Positions 9,070-20,020 of a stretch of DNA of 64,000 nt are shown here, piece by piece. Source of the DNA: FEN-1219 sp963744305. GTDB taxonomy: Bacteria; Pseudomonadota; Gammaproteobacteria; Steroidobacterales; Rariloculaceae. Both the position numbers and the translations under genes were made by a program. How positions within the stretch are numbered: the first letter of the stretch is position 1; every line of letters starts with the position of its first letter. The DNA is taken from contig CAVUTF010000004.1 of the NCBI GenBank assembly GCA_963744305.1, positions 62,001-126,000 on the forward strand, read 5' to 3'. The notes under the pieces were generated by a model, which saw nothing but the letters and a program-made list of their open reading frames with translations, was not told where the DNA came from and did not search any database.

Positions 9070-9855
9070 TCAGCGATTGGGCATTCCGGGGACACCCGGA
9101 AAGCGGTTCTTCATCGCCGCCTCATGAATCGCTTGTTCGCGCCACTGCTGCTCACGCTCTAGATCGGCAACCATCCTGTTGCTGGCCGCTTGCGCCGCGA
9201 GCTCTTCCTCTCGCGTGTAGCAAACTCTCTCGGCGATACGCGAGCCGGGGCGAGTCATGCTCCTGCAAACCGTCTCGCCACCGCCTCGTAGAGCGGAACC
9301 GTCTTGTCGTCGGGAAGCCGCGTTAGCCTCGGCCGACGCAGGCACCACGTCGGTGCCGCCCGTTGCGAGGCGACGGGCGGCGGCGCGAGCAAGCTTGAGT
9401 TCGCCTGCAAAGCTTGCCGTGCTGGCGGCTGAGAGGAACCTGAGCTCGGTTGACCCGTCGGCAACGTCGAATCGCATCGAGGTCAAAACGATAGATCCGG
9501 CAGATCGCCGACGGCGATCGCCTTCGAACTTGGCAGGAGCGGCTCGAACTTCGATGCCCGAATCGCTTTGATCGCGGGTCGGTCGAAAATCTCGTGCGTG
9601 CTGCTGCGGACGTCGGGTCGAATGATGCGGCCACGAGAATCGACTCAAAGCAGACAGTCGTCTCGCCTTCCAGTCGGTCCCGTATCGCGTCATCCGGGTA
9701 CTCCGGCATCGCCGTGATGGCCGGCGTTCGTCCAGGCTGCGAATCGAATGAGCCGATGATCGCGATGACCGGCTTCTTGCGCCCATGTGTGGTCAGCCAC
9801 GATCAGGGCGAACGCAACGAGGGGCCGCGCGGGCAACAACACTATGATGTGTCAT
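9070..9855 (-). pseudogene. Frameshifted exported protein with TonB C-terminal-like domain
   Basis: The start is ATG (complement 9853-9855) behind AGAGGACACTAGCAG. After an early shift the product shows a signal peptide (PLVAFALIVADHTWAQ). A second shift leads into MPEYPDDAIRDRLEGETTVC, and a third into VDSRGRIIRPDVRSSTHEI and DRPAIKAIRASKFEPL, the classic TonB_C/energy-transducer pattern of Y-P-x-x-A, G-x-V, G-R and a final F-x-P. Reading then changes frame again before a C-terminal segment MTRPGSRIAERVCYTREEEL that ends at 9070. At least four single-base breaks occur, so the gene is either decayed or badly sequenced. No transmembrane anchor typical of TonB itself is seen. Confidence 0.5.
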
Positions 9856-10082
9856 CTGCTAGTGTCCTCTTGATGGTAGCGGTCGACAATACCGACGGCC
9901 GGAAGGGCCGGCGCCCAAGGCAAGTTCGGTGCGCGCTGCACACTACCCGTGCGGCTAGTGTAGCGCTCCGCGGACCGAAAGGCAGGGCCGCAATTCATGG
10001 GTGCTACACTCTAATTGCGCCGAGAATGCCGGCGATGCGATGGGCGCAGCCGTTACCCGGCATCATCGTTCGGGAGGGGCCT

Positions 10083-11300
10083 ATGGTGTGTATTTCGTTA
10101 CACCGTATGCCGTTAACGGCCGGCATTTTCCTGCTCGCCGCCTCCATCGCTCCATTTGCGACTTCCTCCCAAAACGCATGCCGTTCGTAGCGGACGACGA
10201 GGAGCGGCAGCTCGCCGACACCATCGATCGGATAAAGACGCAAGAGGGACCCTATTCTCCGAATTTGCTCGACCCATTCAGGGCGTTGGCCCTGCTCTAT
10301 CGCGAAAGCGGCAACGGCACGTTCGCCCTAGCGACCATCGAGCAGGCGTTGCATATCGTGCGCGCAAGCTACGGCCTCCGCTCTTTCGAACAGGCGCCGT
10401 TGCTGCGGGAGAAAATTCTGCTCGAGCAGGACAGGGGCAATGTCGCAGAGGCATGGCAGCTCGAGCAAGAGTTGCTCAACCTCTTGAGCCGGCATCCGGT
10501 CGACTTGCGCACCGTGCCGATGTTGCGCGAGATAGCCGACAAGCGCATCGATGTCCTCGAGCAGCTATCTCGATGGGCAGTTTCGTCCCGAGATTGTTCT
10601 CGGCTGCTTTTATGACCCCTTTCCGGAGGACGATACCGGAAGCTGCACTTCGGGGAGCAAGCGCGTCGTTGTGCATGCGCTCGTCGACGACGCCGCGACG
10701 CACTACTTCGAAGCGATAAAGGTTTTGCTGCGAAACGAGCTCTACGCCAGCGGCGAGCTGCGCGAACTCGAGACGCAGCTTATCCGCAGCAGTTATTCCC
10801 ACCGCGAATACCGCATCGGCCGTGCGAGCATTCGTCGTCTCATCTCCTACGAGGCTGCGATCGGCGCGCCCCCGACGAGCCAAATGGATCTCGTCGTTCA
10901 GTTGGCGGACTGGGATTTGTTGTTTGCGACGAACAGGGGCCCGCCGCTAGACCTCTATGAGCGCGTGCACGAGCGCCTGAAGCTCGAAGAGACCGGCCAG
11001 CAGGCGATCGATCGCATCTTCTCGCCGGAAATACCGGTCGTGCTTCCGGCGTTCCTGCCGAACCCGCTGGTGCCTGATGAAACCAAGAGACGTACTGGGT
11101 ATATCGACGTCGCGTTCGAGCTCACAAAATTCGGCCAAAGCCGCAACGTGAAAATACTCGGCGCAACAGGCAACGCCACGGACGCCGCCAAAGAACACCT
11201 TGTGCACCTCATCACGACCAGCCGATTTCGACCCCGCGTGAGCGGCGGCCAGTTTGCTCGTACAGCGCCGATCGCGGTGCGGTATCACCTTACCGAGTAG
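10083..11300 (+). pseudogene. Frameshifted exported TPR protein with TonB-C-like C-terminus
   Basis: ATG 10083 has a strong ribosome site, GGGAGGGG, a few bases upstream and gives a signal peptide (PLTAGIFLLAASIAPFATSS). The frame shifts near 10182 into ADDEERQLADTIDRIKTQ and a TPR-like helical region (ALALLYRESGNGTFALATIE, VAEAWQLEQELLNLL), then shifts again near 10563 into YLDGQFRPEIVLGCFYDPF. The end (GYIDVAFELTKFG, NVKILGA, FRPRVSGGQF, IAVRYHL) matches the strand-helix-strand pattern of TonB C-terminal-like domains. Total length would be about 405 residues. The role is unknown; proteins of this kind are periplasmic. It stands about 230 bases from the divergent TonB-C-like gene at 9070-9855, which it may parallel. 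Confidence 0.55.
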
Positions 11301-11387
11301 GTGCCTAACACTTCCAATACCCCCATTGGTCTTTCCGTTACCGCCAGAACCACTACGCTCGATCTTCGATCCACTACAAATTTTTTG

Positions 11388-11418
11388 TTGACATTTCTTC
11401 ATCAAATAGCGGTACTAG
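11388..11418 (+). promoter_or_regulatory. Candidate sigma-70 promoter for the TonB receptor gene
   Basis: In the 271-base gap before the receptor gene, TTGACA at 11388-11393 is a perfect -35 box. A weak -10 (TACTAG, 11413-11418) follows at a 19-base spacing. The surrounding AT-rich stretch (a run of six T, 11381-11386) stands out in this GC-rich DNA. The leader to the ATG at 11572 would be about 145 bases. Confidence 0.35.
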
Positions 11419-11571
11419 ACCGACAACGATAAGTTTCGAAATAGATCCGTAGCGGCCGCGCAACAGACCAGCGTCGATCGCAAGTTGACGAGCCAGGGCT
11501 CGCACGGTTCGCAGGGAGGCGGTCTACGGCTCCATAAGCAACTGCACGCCAGAACCGGGGGTAACTGTCGA

Positions 11572-14500
11572 ATGAAGACTCACGCAGAACGGCCGCGTCA
11601 GCTTGATGCGCCGGCCATGACAGTACTCGCTTCCACGATTTCTGCGCTCGTAACGAGCGGGGCAATGCAATCGGCGAGTGCACAAGAACAGTACCCAGCC
11701 AGCAGCAAGCGGTCGAGGAAATCACCGTCACAGGCTCGCGCATCGTACGGCGCGATCTGGAGTCCTCGAGTCCGATCATCACGGTCGGAACCGAGCAGCT
11801 CGAGAACACGAGCCAGGTTGGTATCGAGGCCACACTCAACAGCATGCCGCAGTTCGTGGCCGGCGACACGCAGTACGACACGAGCACCACCGAGCCGTCC
11901 GCGTTCGTCACGCCCGGCATCGCGAGCCTCAACCTGCGCGGCTTGGGAGTGAACCGGAATCTCGTGCTCATCGACGGCCGCCGCGCGCAGCCCGCCAACG
12001 CGCTGCTGATCGTCGACATCAACACGATCCCATCGGCGGCCGTCGAGCGCGTCGAGACCATCACGGGCGGAGCGTCCGCCGTGTACGGCGCCGACGCGCT
12101 CGCCGGTGTCGTCAACTTCGTGCTCAAAGACGACTTCGAAGGCGTTTCGCTCGACGTTAAAACCGGCCAGACACTCGAAGGCGACGGTTCCGAGAGCAAG
12201 TTCAGCGCGTTGATCGGCATGAACGCGGCCGACGATCGCGGCAATGTCATGTTCGGCGTCGATTGGACTGAGACGCGAGGCCGTCATGCAAAAGGACCGC
12301 GACTGGAAGGCCGCGGGCTGGTTCGACAACAACTCGATATCGGGCGGCTTCCTGCAGACGCCCGGCTACCGCGCCGGCGCCGCGGCCGACGCACGCTTCC
12401 CCACGGTGCAGTCGAACCCGCCGAGCCAGGCGGCCATGGACGCCGTATGGGCGCAATACCTCCCCAACTTCGACCCGACCGGCACGCCGTGCACGGGGGC
12501 TAACCCGGCATCAGCATGCAGCAGGGTGTCGAACACGGCCGAGGTCTTCTGGAACCCCGACGGCACGCCGTTCCTGCAGAACGGCCTTAACTACCGCGGT
12601 CCGTTCATGCATACGAGCTCGATGGCCAGGGCTACACGGGCGTCAAGGGGCGCCCCGACGGGTTCCTCGAGCAAGTGGGCGCAATGGAGCAGCTGCTGTC
12701 GATTCCGCTCGATCGCACGTCGGCCTTCGGCCGCGCGATCTACGACATCAACGACAATCTGCAAGCGTTTGCTCAGGCGAACTACAGCGCGGTCGACACG
12801 AGTCAGGTCGCGGGCTACATACCGGCCATCACGGTATGGCAAGCCGTGATCCCGAACGACGGGCGCGCGGTGCCGGCGGACCTACAAACCTTGCTCAACT
12901 CGCGTACCGTGAGGACTAACGCCGCTGGGCCCGATACCGAACACGGGCCCACCGCGCCTTGGGTGCTGTACCGTGGCCTCGACTACCTTGGAAACGAGCG
13001 CAGCACGAACGAGACGCAGACGTATCAGACGATGTTCGGCGTCGAGGGCCGCTTTCCGGGTAACGACTGGACTTACGAGGCGTACGTCTCGACGGGTCAC
13101 ACGACGAACCTGTATTTCGGCTTCAACGGCTCACAGCAACGCTATCAGTCGCTCGTGTCGTCGCCGAACTGGGGCCGACGAACCCGCCCCGGGCCTGCCG
13201 AGCTTTGTGTTCGGCGCCGGTTATCAGCAAACCTGCACCACGGGGTTGCCGACGTTCGGCGGAGAGTGGCCCGCGGCCAACTGTATCGAGGCCATCCAGG
13301 CGAAGAATGAAGTGCGCTGACGGAAATCGAGCAAGACATCGCCGAGTTCAACTTGCAAGGCAAGATCGTCGACATGCGGGCCGGAGAGCTGCGCTTCGCG
13401 GTGGGCGCCAGCGGTCGCAGGAACAGCTTCTTGTTCGAGCCGTCGGAGATCAACGACAACGTCTCGGTCATCGAGCAGCCACAGGGTATTTTCGTGGCGA
13501 ACAACGCCTAGGGCGAAACCGAGGTCAAAGAGATCTACGGCGAGCTGCTCGTTCCCGTGACGGAGCGCCTCGACCTCGAGTTCGGCTACCGCTACTCGGA
13601 CTACGACTCGTCCGGCGGTGCAGATACCTGGAAGGCGCTGTTCAACTTCGCCGCGACCGACAGCTGTCACCCTTCGCGGCGGGTTCCAATTCGCGACGCG
13701 CGCACCGAACGTGGCCGAGCTGTATTCGGGCCCGGCAGTTTCCACCGTGGCCTTCCCGCCCAGCGATCCTTGCTCGTACACGACGCTCGCGCCTTGGGGC
13801 AACATCGCGGCAAACCCGAATCGACTGCAGGTGCAGACAGCTTTGCGCCGCCATCATCGGCAGCACGACGTCGGACTTCGGTGCGCCGGGCAGCACCGCA
13901 GGCGAACAACTTTGCCCGGCCGGGTAGCCCGTTCTTCCCGCTCGAGAACGAGAACATCAAGGGCAACCCGAACCTCGTGCCGGAGGAAGCCGAGACCTGG
14001 ACGTTCGGCGTCGTGTTGAATGGGCCCGGCAACCTCGACAACCTCATGGCGTCGTTCGACATCTACAACGTCGAGATCGCCGAAGCGATTGCGCCGCTCG
14101 ATTCGGTCTTCGTTTATCGCAGTGCTTCAACGCAACGGCACGAGCAACCCGACGTACTCGTTGGACGATCCGGGCGGCTACTGCAAGCTCATCACGCGTA
14201 ACCCGGTCAACGGCGGGCGCTCGCGCGTCGAGGCGCCGTTCTTCAACACGGGCGTTCTCAACACGACGGGTCTCGACGCGGCCGTGAACTTGGTCTGCGG
14301 ACTTCGGTCCGGGCGCGTTCAACATCAACACGGTGGCAACGTTCCTCGACCGCTTCGAAATGCAGGACAACCCGGACGAGCCGATCATCGATGCGGCCGG
14401 AACACTCGCCGGGACGACGCCCAACGGACGTCGGGCAATTCGACTACCGGCTCGTGACGACGTTCAGTTACGCGTTCGGGAACTCGCAGATCGGCTTGGG

Positions 14501-14799
14501 TTGGCGGCACTACCCCTCGATCAAGGACGACGACGCCGCTCGGGATCCGAACACGCGCATTCTGCCCGTCGCCTCGTACAACATCTTCAACTTGTTCGGG
14601 CGGTATCAGATTAACGACCGGATGGAGTTCCGCGGCGGCATCGACAACCTGCTCGACGAGGAACCGCCGGTCGTCGGTGCAGGACCCCGGGTCCGTGGCG
14701 TTGGGGTTACCACCCGACAACAACCTCGGCGACACGAACGCGAGCTTCTACGACGTGCTCGGCCGACGTTACTATCTCGCCGTGCAGATGAACTTCTGA
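11572..14799 (+). pseudogene. Heavily frameshifted TonB-dependent receptor
   Basis: The joined product would be about 1,070 residues, a full-length outer-membrane TonB-dependent receptor. Visible in order are: a signal peptide (ending SASAQEQ), a TonB box region (VEEITVTGSRIVRRDL), the plug domain (IASLNLRGLGVNRNLVLIDG, VERVETITGGASAVYGADAL, AGVVNFVLKDDFEG), barrel strands, and a terminal YYLAVQMNF with the expected final aromatic residue. The long extracellular insertions and RGLG/GASAVYGADA motifs match receptors with peptide- or oligomer-type substrates. Single-base shifts fall near 11700, 12280, 12605, 13172, 13310, 13672, 13840-13905, 14125, 14300, 14430 and 14690, and an in-frame TAG interrupts NNA/GETEV at 13509. 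Decay and poor sequence quality cannot be separated here. Confidence 0.8.
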
Positions 14800-14823
14800 C
14801 GCTTACGCCAACCGGCCAATTCG

Positions 14824-14855
14824 AAGGCGAGCCCTCGGGCTCGCCTTCTTTTTTG
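14824..14855 (+). terminator. Rho-independent terminator after the TonB receptor
   Basis: A perfect 11-bp stem (GAAGGCGAGCC with GGCTCGCCTTC, 4-base loop CTCG) is followed by a run of six T. It lies 25 bases beyond the receptor stop and just before the converging oxygenase gene. Confidence 0.9.
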
Positions 14856-14860
14856 GCGAT

Positions 14861-15911
14861 CAGGCGACGTTCTCGGCCGGTGTGTTGAAAACGGCCTTGC
14901 TACGAACGAACTGGCTCACCATCCATTTCTCGCCGCGCGTCGGCGGCAGCCCCGCGTGCAGCGCGCGATCGTCGGGCGCGGTAGAGGGCAAGGCGTTGCA
15001 GAAAAAAAGCCCGTCGCCGCGCCTACCCTTGTGGCGGACGCTTCATCACGGGAAAATCGGTTTCTCCGCCGTCGTAGTCGTCATTGAGGTAACCGAGGAA
15101 GGTGATCACGCGCTCGCCGCGTGTCGCGATCTCGTTCTGATAGTGCGGCGATCTCGGGTTGATGTAGTCGGTATGATTCGTGATCTGCTCGCCGACTTGG
15201 TAACGCAGCGCCGTCGGCGCTTCGAGATTGTCGAGCGGCATGCGGCAAGCCGCCGCCATTCGATACTGCACGACGACGTTGACGAGATCCATGCGTGCCA
15301 GGCTCCAAACAGCCACGCTGTTCGTGCGCATTTCGTCGACCGTGTCGTGGACACCGCCGCTATAGATCAGCGCCGGCCTGAGCCAGCCGCGGGCCTTGTC
15401 GATGAGCCAGTCGCAGAGCGCAGGCTGGAGGAAATTCGGAAAGTGCCGTACGAGCGGCGCATCGTGCAACGTGATGCCGGGCGGCGGCGACAGCCAGCGG
15501 GCGAGATCGATCGCGCGCACGAGCTCGCGCCAATCCTCCGCGGGCGAACCAGCCGCGGCTCGCCCGGACAACAGGCGCAGCTGACCGCGGGCCGACTCGG
15601 AGCCAAGCTCGGCCGCTCCCACGAGCCAGCCGAACGCCCCACCCCAGCTCTGCGGGACGTGCGCACCGAGCGCCATCAGGCAGGCGAGGCACAGCATCGC
15701 GTCCACGCTGCCGCCGCCCGCGGCATCGGCCAGCAAACCGGCGCCCTGCGCTGGCATGTAGGGCGCCCGGTCACCGGCGACGAGCCGCTTGCCGAGCTCG
15801 GCCATGGCCTCGATGTCACCGCTACCCGCCGCCGCCGCGAGCGCATTGATCGCTTGCTTCGTGGCGCCCGGCGGCGTCGTGCTCGGCCGCGAGCTCCGTC
15901 GCGCTCGTCAT
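14861..15911 (-). pseudogene. Frameshifted 2OG-Fe(II) oxygenase (prolyl 4-hydroxylase-like) with Sel1/TPR-like N-terminus
   Basis: Translation starts at ATG (complement 15909-15911), overlapping the stop of the other oxygenase gene (ATGA). The N-terminal half has Sel1-like repeats (GSGDIEAMAELGKRL, GGGSVDAMLCLACLMA). The C-terminal half is a P4H-type double-stranded beta-helix: iron ligands H-x-D in ITNHTDYINP, a conserved GERVITFLGYLNDDYDGGET, then the distal histidine in DRALHAGLPPTRGEKW with the 2-oxoglutarate-binding K. Frameshifts near 15840 and 15023 split it into three readable pieces. Complete length would be about 350 residues. It hydroxylates peptides or small molecules in the family at large; the substrate here is unknown. 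Confidence 0.75.
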
Positions 15912-17080
15912 CGTTCCACGCTCGTCACCACATCAAAGGCCATGGTCAGGCGCGGCTCCGTTCCGTGAATAGCGGTCGTACCGTGCCACATGTACGAGGG
16001 GAATAGCACTAGGCGTCCGCGCTGCGGCTGCACGGTGAAGCCCGGTTCCGCGCCGGGCACGGGCTGTGCAGGCTCTCCGAACTTGATCCATCCGGAGCGT
16101 TCGCGCGCATCGGCCGTTTCCGCGGGTACCGCCACATAGTAGGCCGAGCTCAGCCATCCTTCTGGATGCAGGTGGTTCACGTGAAAACCGTTCTGCTTGA
16201 GCTGCACGGACCAACAGCCGGCGTAATGCGACGGACCTTTGTTGCGGGCCGAAAGCGGATGATCCGCCTCCTCACCGAGCTTGGCGCGGTAGTCCGCTAT
16301 CGGTTCGAGGAAGGCCTGCAGCACGGCCTGGATCGCCGGGTCGGGATCGCGCTGCAGATCGCCCATCGTCTGAGTGCCGAACCGCATGCTTTGATCGAAC
16401 GGGTGGCGCACCAGCGCGTGCCGCGCCGTGAGGTGCGTCTCCAGAGCAGCGTTGAGCTCTGCCATGGAACGCCAGCCCGGCGGCGGCTCGAGATCGTAAA
16501 CGCGGACGAGCCTCTCGTAGTCGTACAGCACCGAGTAGGCCGGATCGCCCATGATTCGTGCGGCGGTCGCCTCGTCCGCAATCCACGAAGAGTCGAGCGG
16601 CGTGCGCGCGCGTTCCGCCCGAATCAAAGGCAGCGCGTCGTCCGCGCGGCCCAAAGATAGGAGCACCGCGACCCAGTTGTGCACGATGTTCGCATCCGTC
16701 GGGCGGCCGCTCACGGCGGCCCGCGCTTCGACTTCCGCTTCCTGCAATCGACCGGCCGCGTGGAGCAGCGTGGCCAGCGACGAGCGAAGCTCCGGCGCCG
16801 GACCCGCTCGCGCGATCAGATCGCGCAGCAGCAGCTCCGATCCGGCCAAGTCTCCCGTGTGGCGCAAGACGTTCGCGAACTGCAACTGGAGCAATCCGTT
16901 ATTGCGATCGCCCGCGGCCGCCGCGGCGAGGTCGCGCGCGAAATACTGGTCGCCGCGCATGTACCGAATCTTGGCAAGGCCGAACTGTGCCGTGGGGTCC
17001 GACGGCTCGAGCGCCACGGCGCGCGCATATTCGCGCTCGGCTTCATCGAAATGACCGAGCTCCATGAGGCACAGCTGCAC
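15908..17080 (-). CDS. TPR protein with 2OG-Fe(II) oxygenase domain
   Basis: The product is about 390 residues from GTG (complement 17078-17080). The N-terminal half is TPR (HFDEAEREYARAVALEPSDP, GLLQLQFANVLRHTGDLAGS, EVEARAAVSGRPTDANIVHN). The C-terminal part has GPSHYAGCWSVQL, HVNHLHPEGWLSSAYYVAVP, PSYMWHGTTAIHG and EPRLTMAFDV, which supply the H/H iron ligands and the 2OG-binding arginine of the putative 2OG-Fe(II) oxygenase family. An upstream frame (ERARADVAA) runs directly into it near 17083, so the true start may be at GTG 17145 with a shift between. Its stop overlaps the start of the neighbouring oxygenase gene, so the two are translationally coupled. A TonB receptor beside paired oxygenases suggests modification of an imported or surface peptide; that is inference. 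Confidence 0.7.
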   Translation of the reverse strand: MQLCLMELGHFDEAEREYARAVALEPSDPTAQFGLAKIRYMRGDQYFARDLAAAAAGDRNNGLLQLQFANVLRHTGDLAGSELLLRDLIARAGPAPELRSSLATLLHAAGRLQEAEVEARAAVSGRPTDANIVHNWVAVLLSLGRADDALPLIRAERARTPLDSSWIADEATAARIMGDPAYSVLYDYERLVRVYDLEPPPGWRSMAELNAALETHLTARHALVRHPFDQSMRFGTQTMGDLQRDPDPAIQAVLQAFLEPIADYRAKLGEEADHPLSARNKGPSHYAGCWSVQLKQNGFHVNHLHPEGWLSSAYYVAVPAETADARERSGWIKFGEPAQPVPGAEPGFTVQPQRGRLVLFPSYMWHGTTAIHGTEPRLTMAFDVVTSVER

Positions 17081-17211
17081 GCTGCAACGTCAGCGCGGGC
17101 TCGCTCGCCCCGGACCGGCCCCGGCACGTCCGAAACGCTCCTCACCCCACATTTGCGATTGGCCTATGCCTCACTGCAGACTCCATACCGGGGCAGAAAT
17201 TATAGACGTCT

Positions 17212-18405
17212 ATGATCAAGCGGCGACGCACGCTCACCGGACGATGCACCCTCCTCGCGGCGCTCGCCGCGATCCAGGTCACCGCATGGCATGGAAGCTC
17301 GGGGACTTCGACCGCTCAAACCCCCGCAGCCGCCACGCGCGAGATCCCGACGTTCGAGGTAGATCCGTCGTGGCCGAAGCTGCCGGCGGGCTGGGTACTG
17401 GGCCAGGTGGCCAGCGCCGCGAGCGACGAGCAGGATCACATCTGGGTGCTGCACCGCCCGCGAAGCGTCAGAGCAGACCGCAAAACCGGTCCGCCGGTCA
17501 TGGAATTCGATCAGGACGGCAATTACGTGCGCGGCTGGGGCGGACCCGGGAATGGCTACGACTGGCCGCAGTCGGAGCACGGCATTTTCGTCGACCACAA
17601 GGGCTACGTCTGGATCGGCGGTCAGGGGGACGACGATCAGATCCTGAAGTTCACGAAAGACGGAACGTTCGTCATGCAGATCGGGCACGGCGGCCGCCCG
17701 AAGACGAACCGGGACACCGAGAGTTTCTGGCGGCCGGCCGATGTGTTCGTGTATCCGCCGACGAACGAGCTGTTCGTCGCGGACGGTTACGGCAACAAAC
17801 GCATCATCGTGCTCGATGCGGATACGGGCGAGTACAAGCGGATGTGGGGTGCGTTCGGCAACGTGCCCATGGATGACGTCGCAGATGACGTCGCACCGGC
17901 AGGCGGCGCCGGGGGTGCCGACCCCAACCGCACGCTCGCCACGGAATTCGATACTAGCGACCCCGGCCCTCCACAGTTCAGCACGATCCACGGCGTGAAA
18001 GTCTCGAACGACGGTCTCGTCTACGCCGCCGATCGTGGCGGCAAGCGCGTTCAAGTTTTCACGATCGAAGGAAAGTACTTGGCGCAGACGTGGATCGACC
18101 GCTGGTGTCTCGCCGCGGGCCAGGGCTGCGGCAACGGCGAGACCGCCGCCAGCGTGGCCTTCTCCGCAGACCGCGAGCAGCGCTTTCTCTATGTGGCGAG
18201 CCGCAGTCCGGCACGCATCTGGGTGCTCGACCGAAAAACACTCGAGCCCCTCGACTCTTTCGGTCGGCCGGGGATCGCGCCCGGGGAGTTCGCGGTGCTG
18301 CACCACATGACGACCGATTCAAAAGGCAATCTCTATACGTCGGAAGTCCAGGACGGCCGGCGCGTTCAGAAGTTCGTGTTCAAAGGCATCGAGGAGGCGC
18401 AATGA
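17212..18405 (+). CDS. Exported NHL-repeat (beta-propeller) protein
   Basis: A 397-residue intact protein with an N-terminal signal peptide (TLLAALAAIQVTAWHGSSGT) and a chain of NHL repeats: EFDQDGNYVRGWGGPG, HGIFVDHKGYVWIGGQ, ILKFTKDGTFVMQIG, NELFVADGYGNKRIIVLD, IHGVKVSNDGLVYAADRGGK and MTTDSKGNLYTSEVQDGRRV. The layout resembles the peptidyl-alpha-hydroxyglycine lyase-like branch, but no activity can be assigned. Its stop overlaps the next ATG (ATGA at 18402), so it is translationally coupled to the MmgE/PrpD protein gene. Confidence 0.85.
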   Translation: MIKRRRTLTGRCTLLAALAAIQVTAWHGSSGTSTAQTPAAATREIPTFEVDPSWPKLPAGWVLGQVASAASDEQDHIWVLHRPRSVRADRKTGPPVMEFDQDGNYVRGWGGPGNGYDWPQSEHGIFVDHKGYVWIGGQGDDDQILKFTKDGTFVMQIGHGGRPKTNRDTESFWRPADVFVYPPTNELFVADGYGNKRIIVLDADTGEYKRMWGAFGNVPMDDVADDVAPAGGAGGADPNRTLATEFDTSDPGPPQFSTIHGVKVSNDGLVYAADRGGKRVQVFTIEGKYLAQTWIDRWCLAAGQGCGNGETAASVAFSADREQRFLYVASRSPARIWVLDRKTLEPLDSFGRPGIAPGEFAVLHHMTTDSKGNLYTSEVQDGRRVQKFVFKGIEEAQ

Positions 18406-20020
18406 AAGACGGCGAAGCGCACGTGCACTCGAACGCGCTCGACCGGCGCGAGCTCATCAAATTGAGCGCCGGCGTGGGCGCCGGTTTCGTCATGGGCCAA
18501 GCCCTGAACGCCACCGTGGCAACGGCGCAGGAAAGCGCGCGGCCGCCGAACGAAACACCGAGCGCTGCTTATCGGCCCGAGCGCTGGCGCGAGGACATGC
18601 GCTACGCGGGTGTCCGGATGGAGACGGGCCCTGGGTGGAAGCACGACTCGAATCGCGCGTCGGGCAACGGCGCAATGGACGAGACGAGTCGCAGGATCGT
18701 CGAGTACGTGCACGGGTTCTCCGCGGCGGATTTGACGGCGCCGCTCGAGAGCGCCTGTCACCACACGATGCTCGACTCGATCGCCTCGCTCGTCTCGGGA
18801 TTCGAATCGGAGCCCGTGCGCATCTGCGCACGCTTGGCGCGCACGACGCGCGGCGATCTGAAGAGCACGGTGCTCGGCTACGGCATCGTGACGACCCCGG
18901 AGCTGGCCGCGTACGCGAACAGCAGCATGCTGCGGCATACGGATTTCAACGACCACCACAGCGATATGCTCGGAGGGATCCTAGCGGTCGGCGAGGCGCT
19001 CCACTCCACAGGCACCGAGGTCATGATCGCCACCATCCTCGCGTACCAAATCAATCAAGCACTGTCTGGCGCCGGCGGCAGCACGGCCGGCTTCGACGCC
19101 GGGCTGTACTACCTGCCCGCGGTGGCAGTGGCCGCAGGCAAACTGTTGGGCCTGAACCAGGATCAATTGGCCAATGCGCTGTCGCTCGCGCTCACGATGC
19201 ACATTCCACTGCGCGTCGATCGGAGCGGCACGCTGTCGATGCAGAAGGGTTGTGCCACCGCCGACGCTACGCGCTGCGCCGTGTTCGCCGCGCTGGCCGC
19301 TCGCGAGGGGATGACGGCGCCGGCGGAGCCGTTCGAGGGTCGCGACGGACTCTGGGACAAGATCACGGGTCCGTATCGGCAGTTGCGCTTGCCGCCTGCC
19401 AACCCGCCCGGGCTCGCGCTCAACAACATCATCAAGCGTTACCCCGCCGAGGCTTATACGCTCGCGGCGCACGAGAGCCTCATCCCGCAGATCCGGGCGT
19501 GGACAAAGCCGCAGACATCGCCTCGATCCACGTCGAGCTGAATTTCGTCGGCTGGCACGAGATCGCCGATCCACCGAAGTGGGATCCGCGCAATCGCGAG
19601 ACCGCCGATCACAGCTTGCCGTACGAAATCGCCCGGGCGCTCATTGACGGGGAGATCTGGATCGATTCGTTCACGCCGGAAAAACTCATGGAGCCGGCCG
19701 TTCGGGCGCTCATGGAGAAAATCACGGTTTCGGTGAACCCCGAATACTCCTACCACGGGCAGATGCGAATGACGGTGCGCACGAAGAGCGGCGCAGAGTT
19801 GATCAAAGAAATCGGTAAGGGCAACACGGGTATCAGCCTGGGATCGCCGATCACGCACGACGAGATCATTGCGAAGTTCAATCGCGTCTTCGACTTCATG
19901 CACGTCGCGGACGAGCAGCGCGAGCGGGCGCTCGCTCAGTGGTCCAATCTCCGCGCTATCGACGACATCGCGGAACCGATGAAGAACCTTGCCAAATTCG
20001 GCCGGCCCTTACCTCTTTAA
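18402..20020 (+). pseudogene. Frameshifted MmgE/PrpD-family protein with Tat-like leader
   Basis: The product, if joined, is about 540 residues. The N-terminus has a twin-arginine-like leader (LDRRELIKLSAGVGAGF). The body matches the MmgE/PrpD fold that includes 2-methylcitrate dehydratase and cis-aconitate decarboxylase: SACHHTMLDSIASLVSG, SSMLRHTDFNDHHSDMLGG, GLYYLPAVAVAAGKLLGL, MQKGCATADATRCAVFAA and then, after a single-base shift near 19500, KAADIASIHVEL and NRETADHSLPYEIARALIDG. Both sides of the break are conserved. A twin-arginine leader would place it in the periplasm, unusual for a metabolic dehydratase-like enzyme. It is coupled to the NHL protein gene and ends at the REP palindrome. 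Confidence 0.8.
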
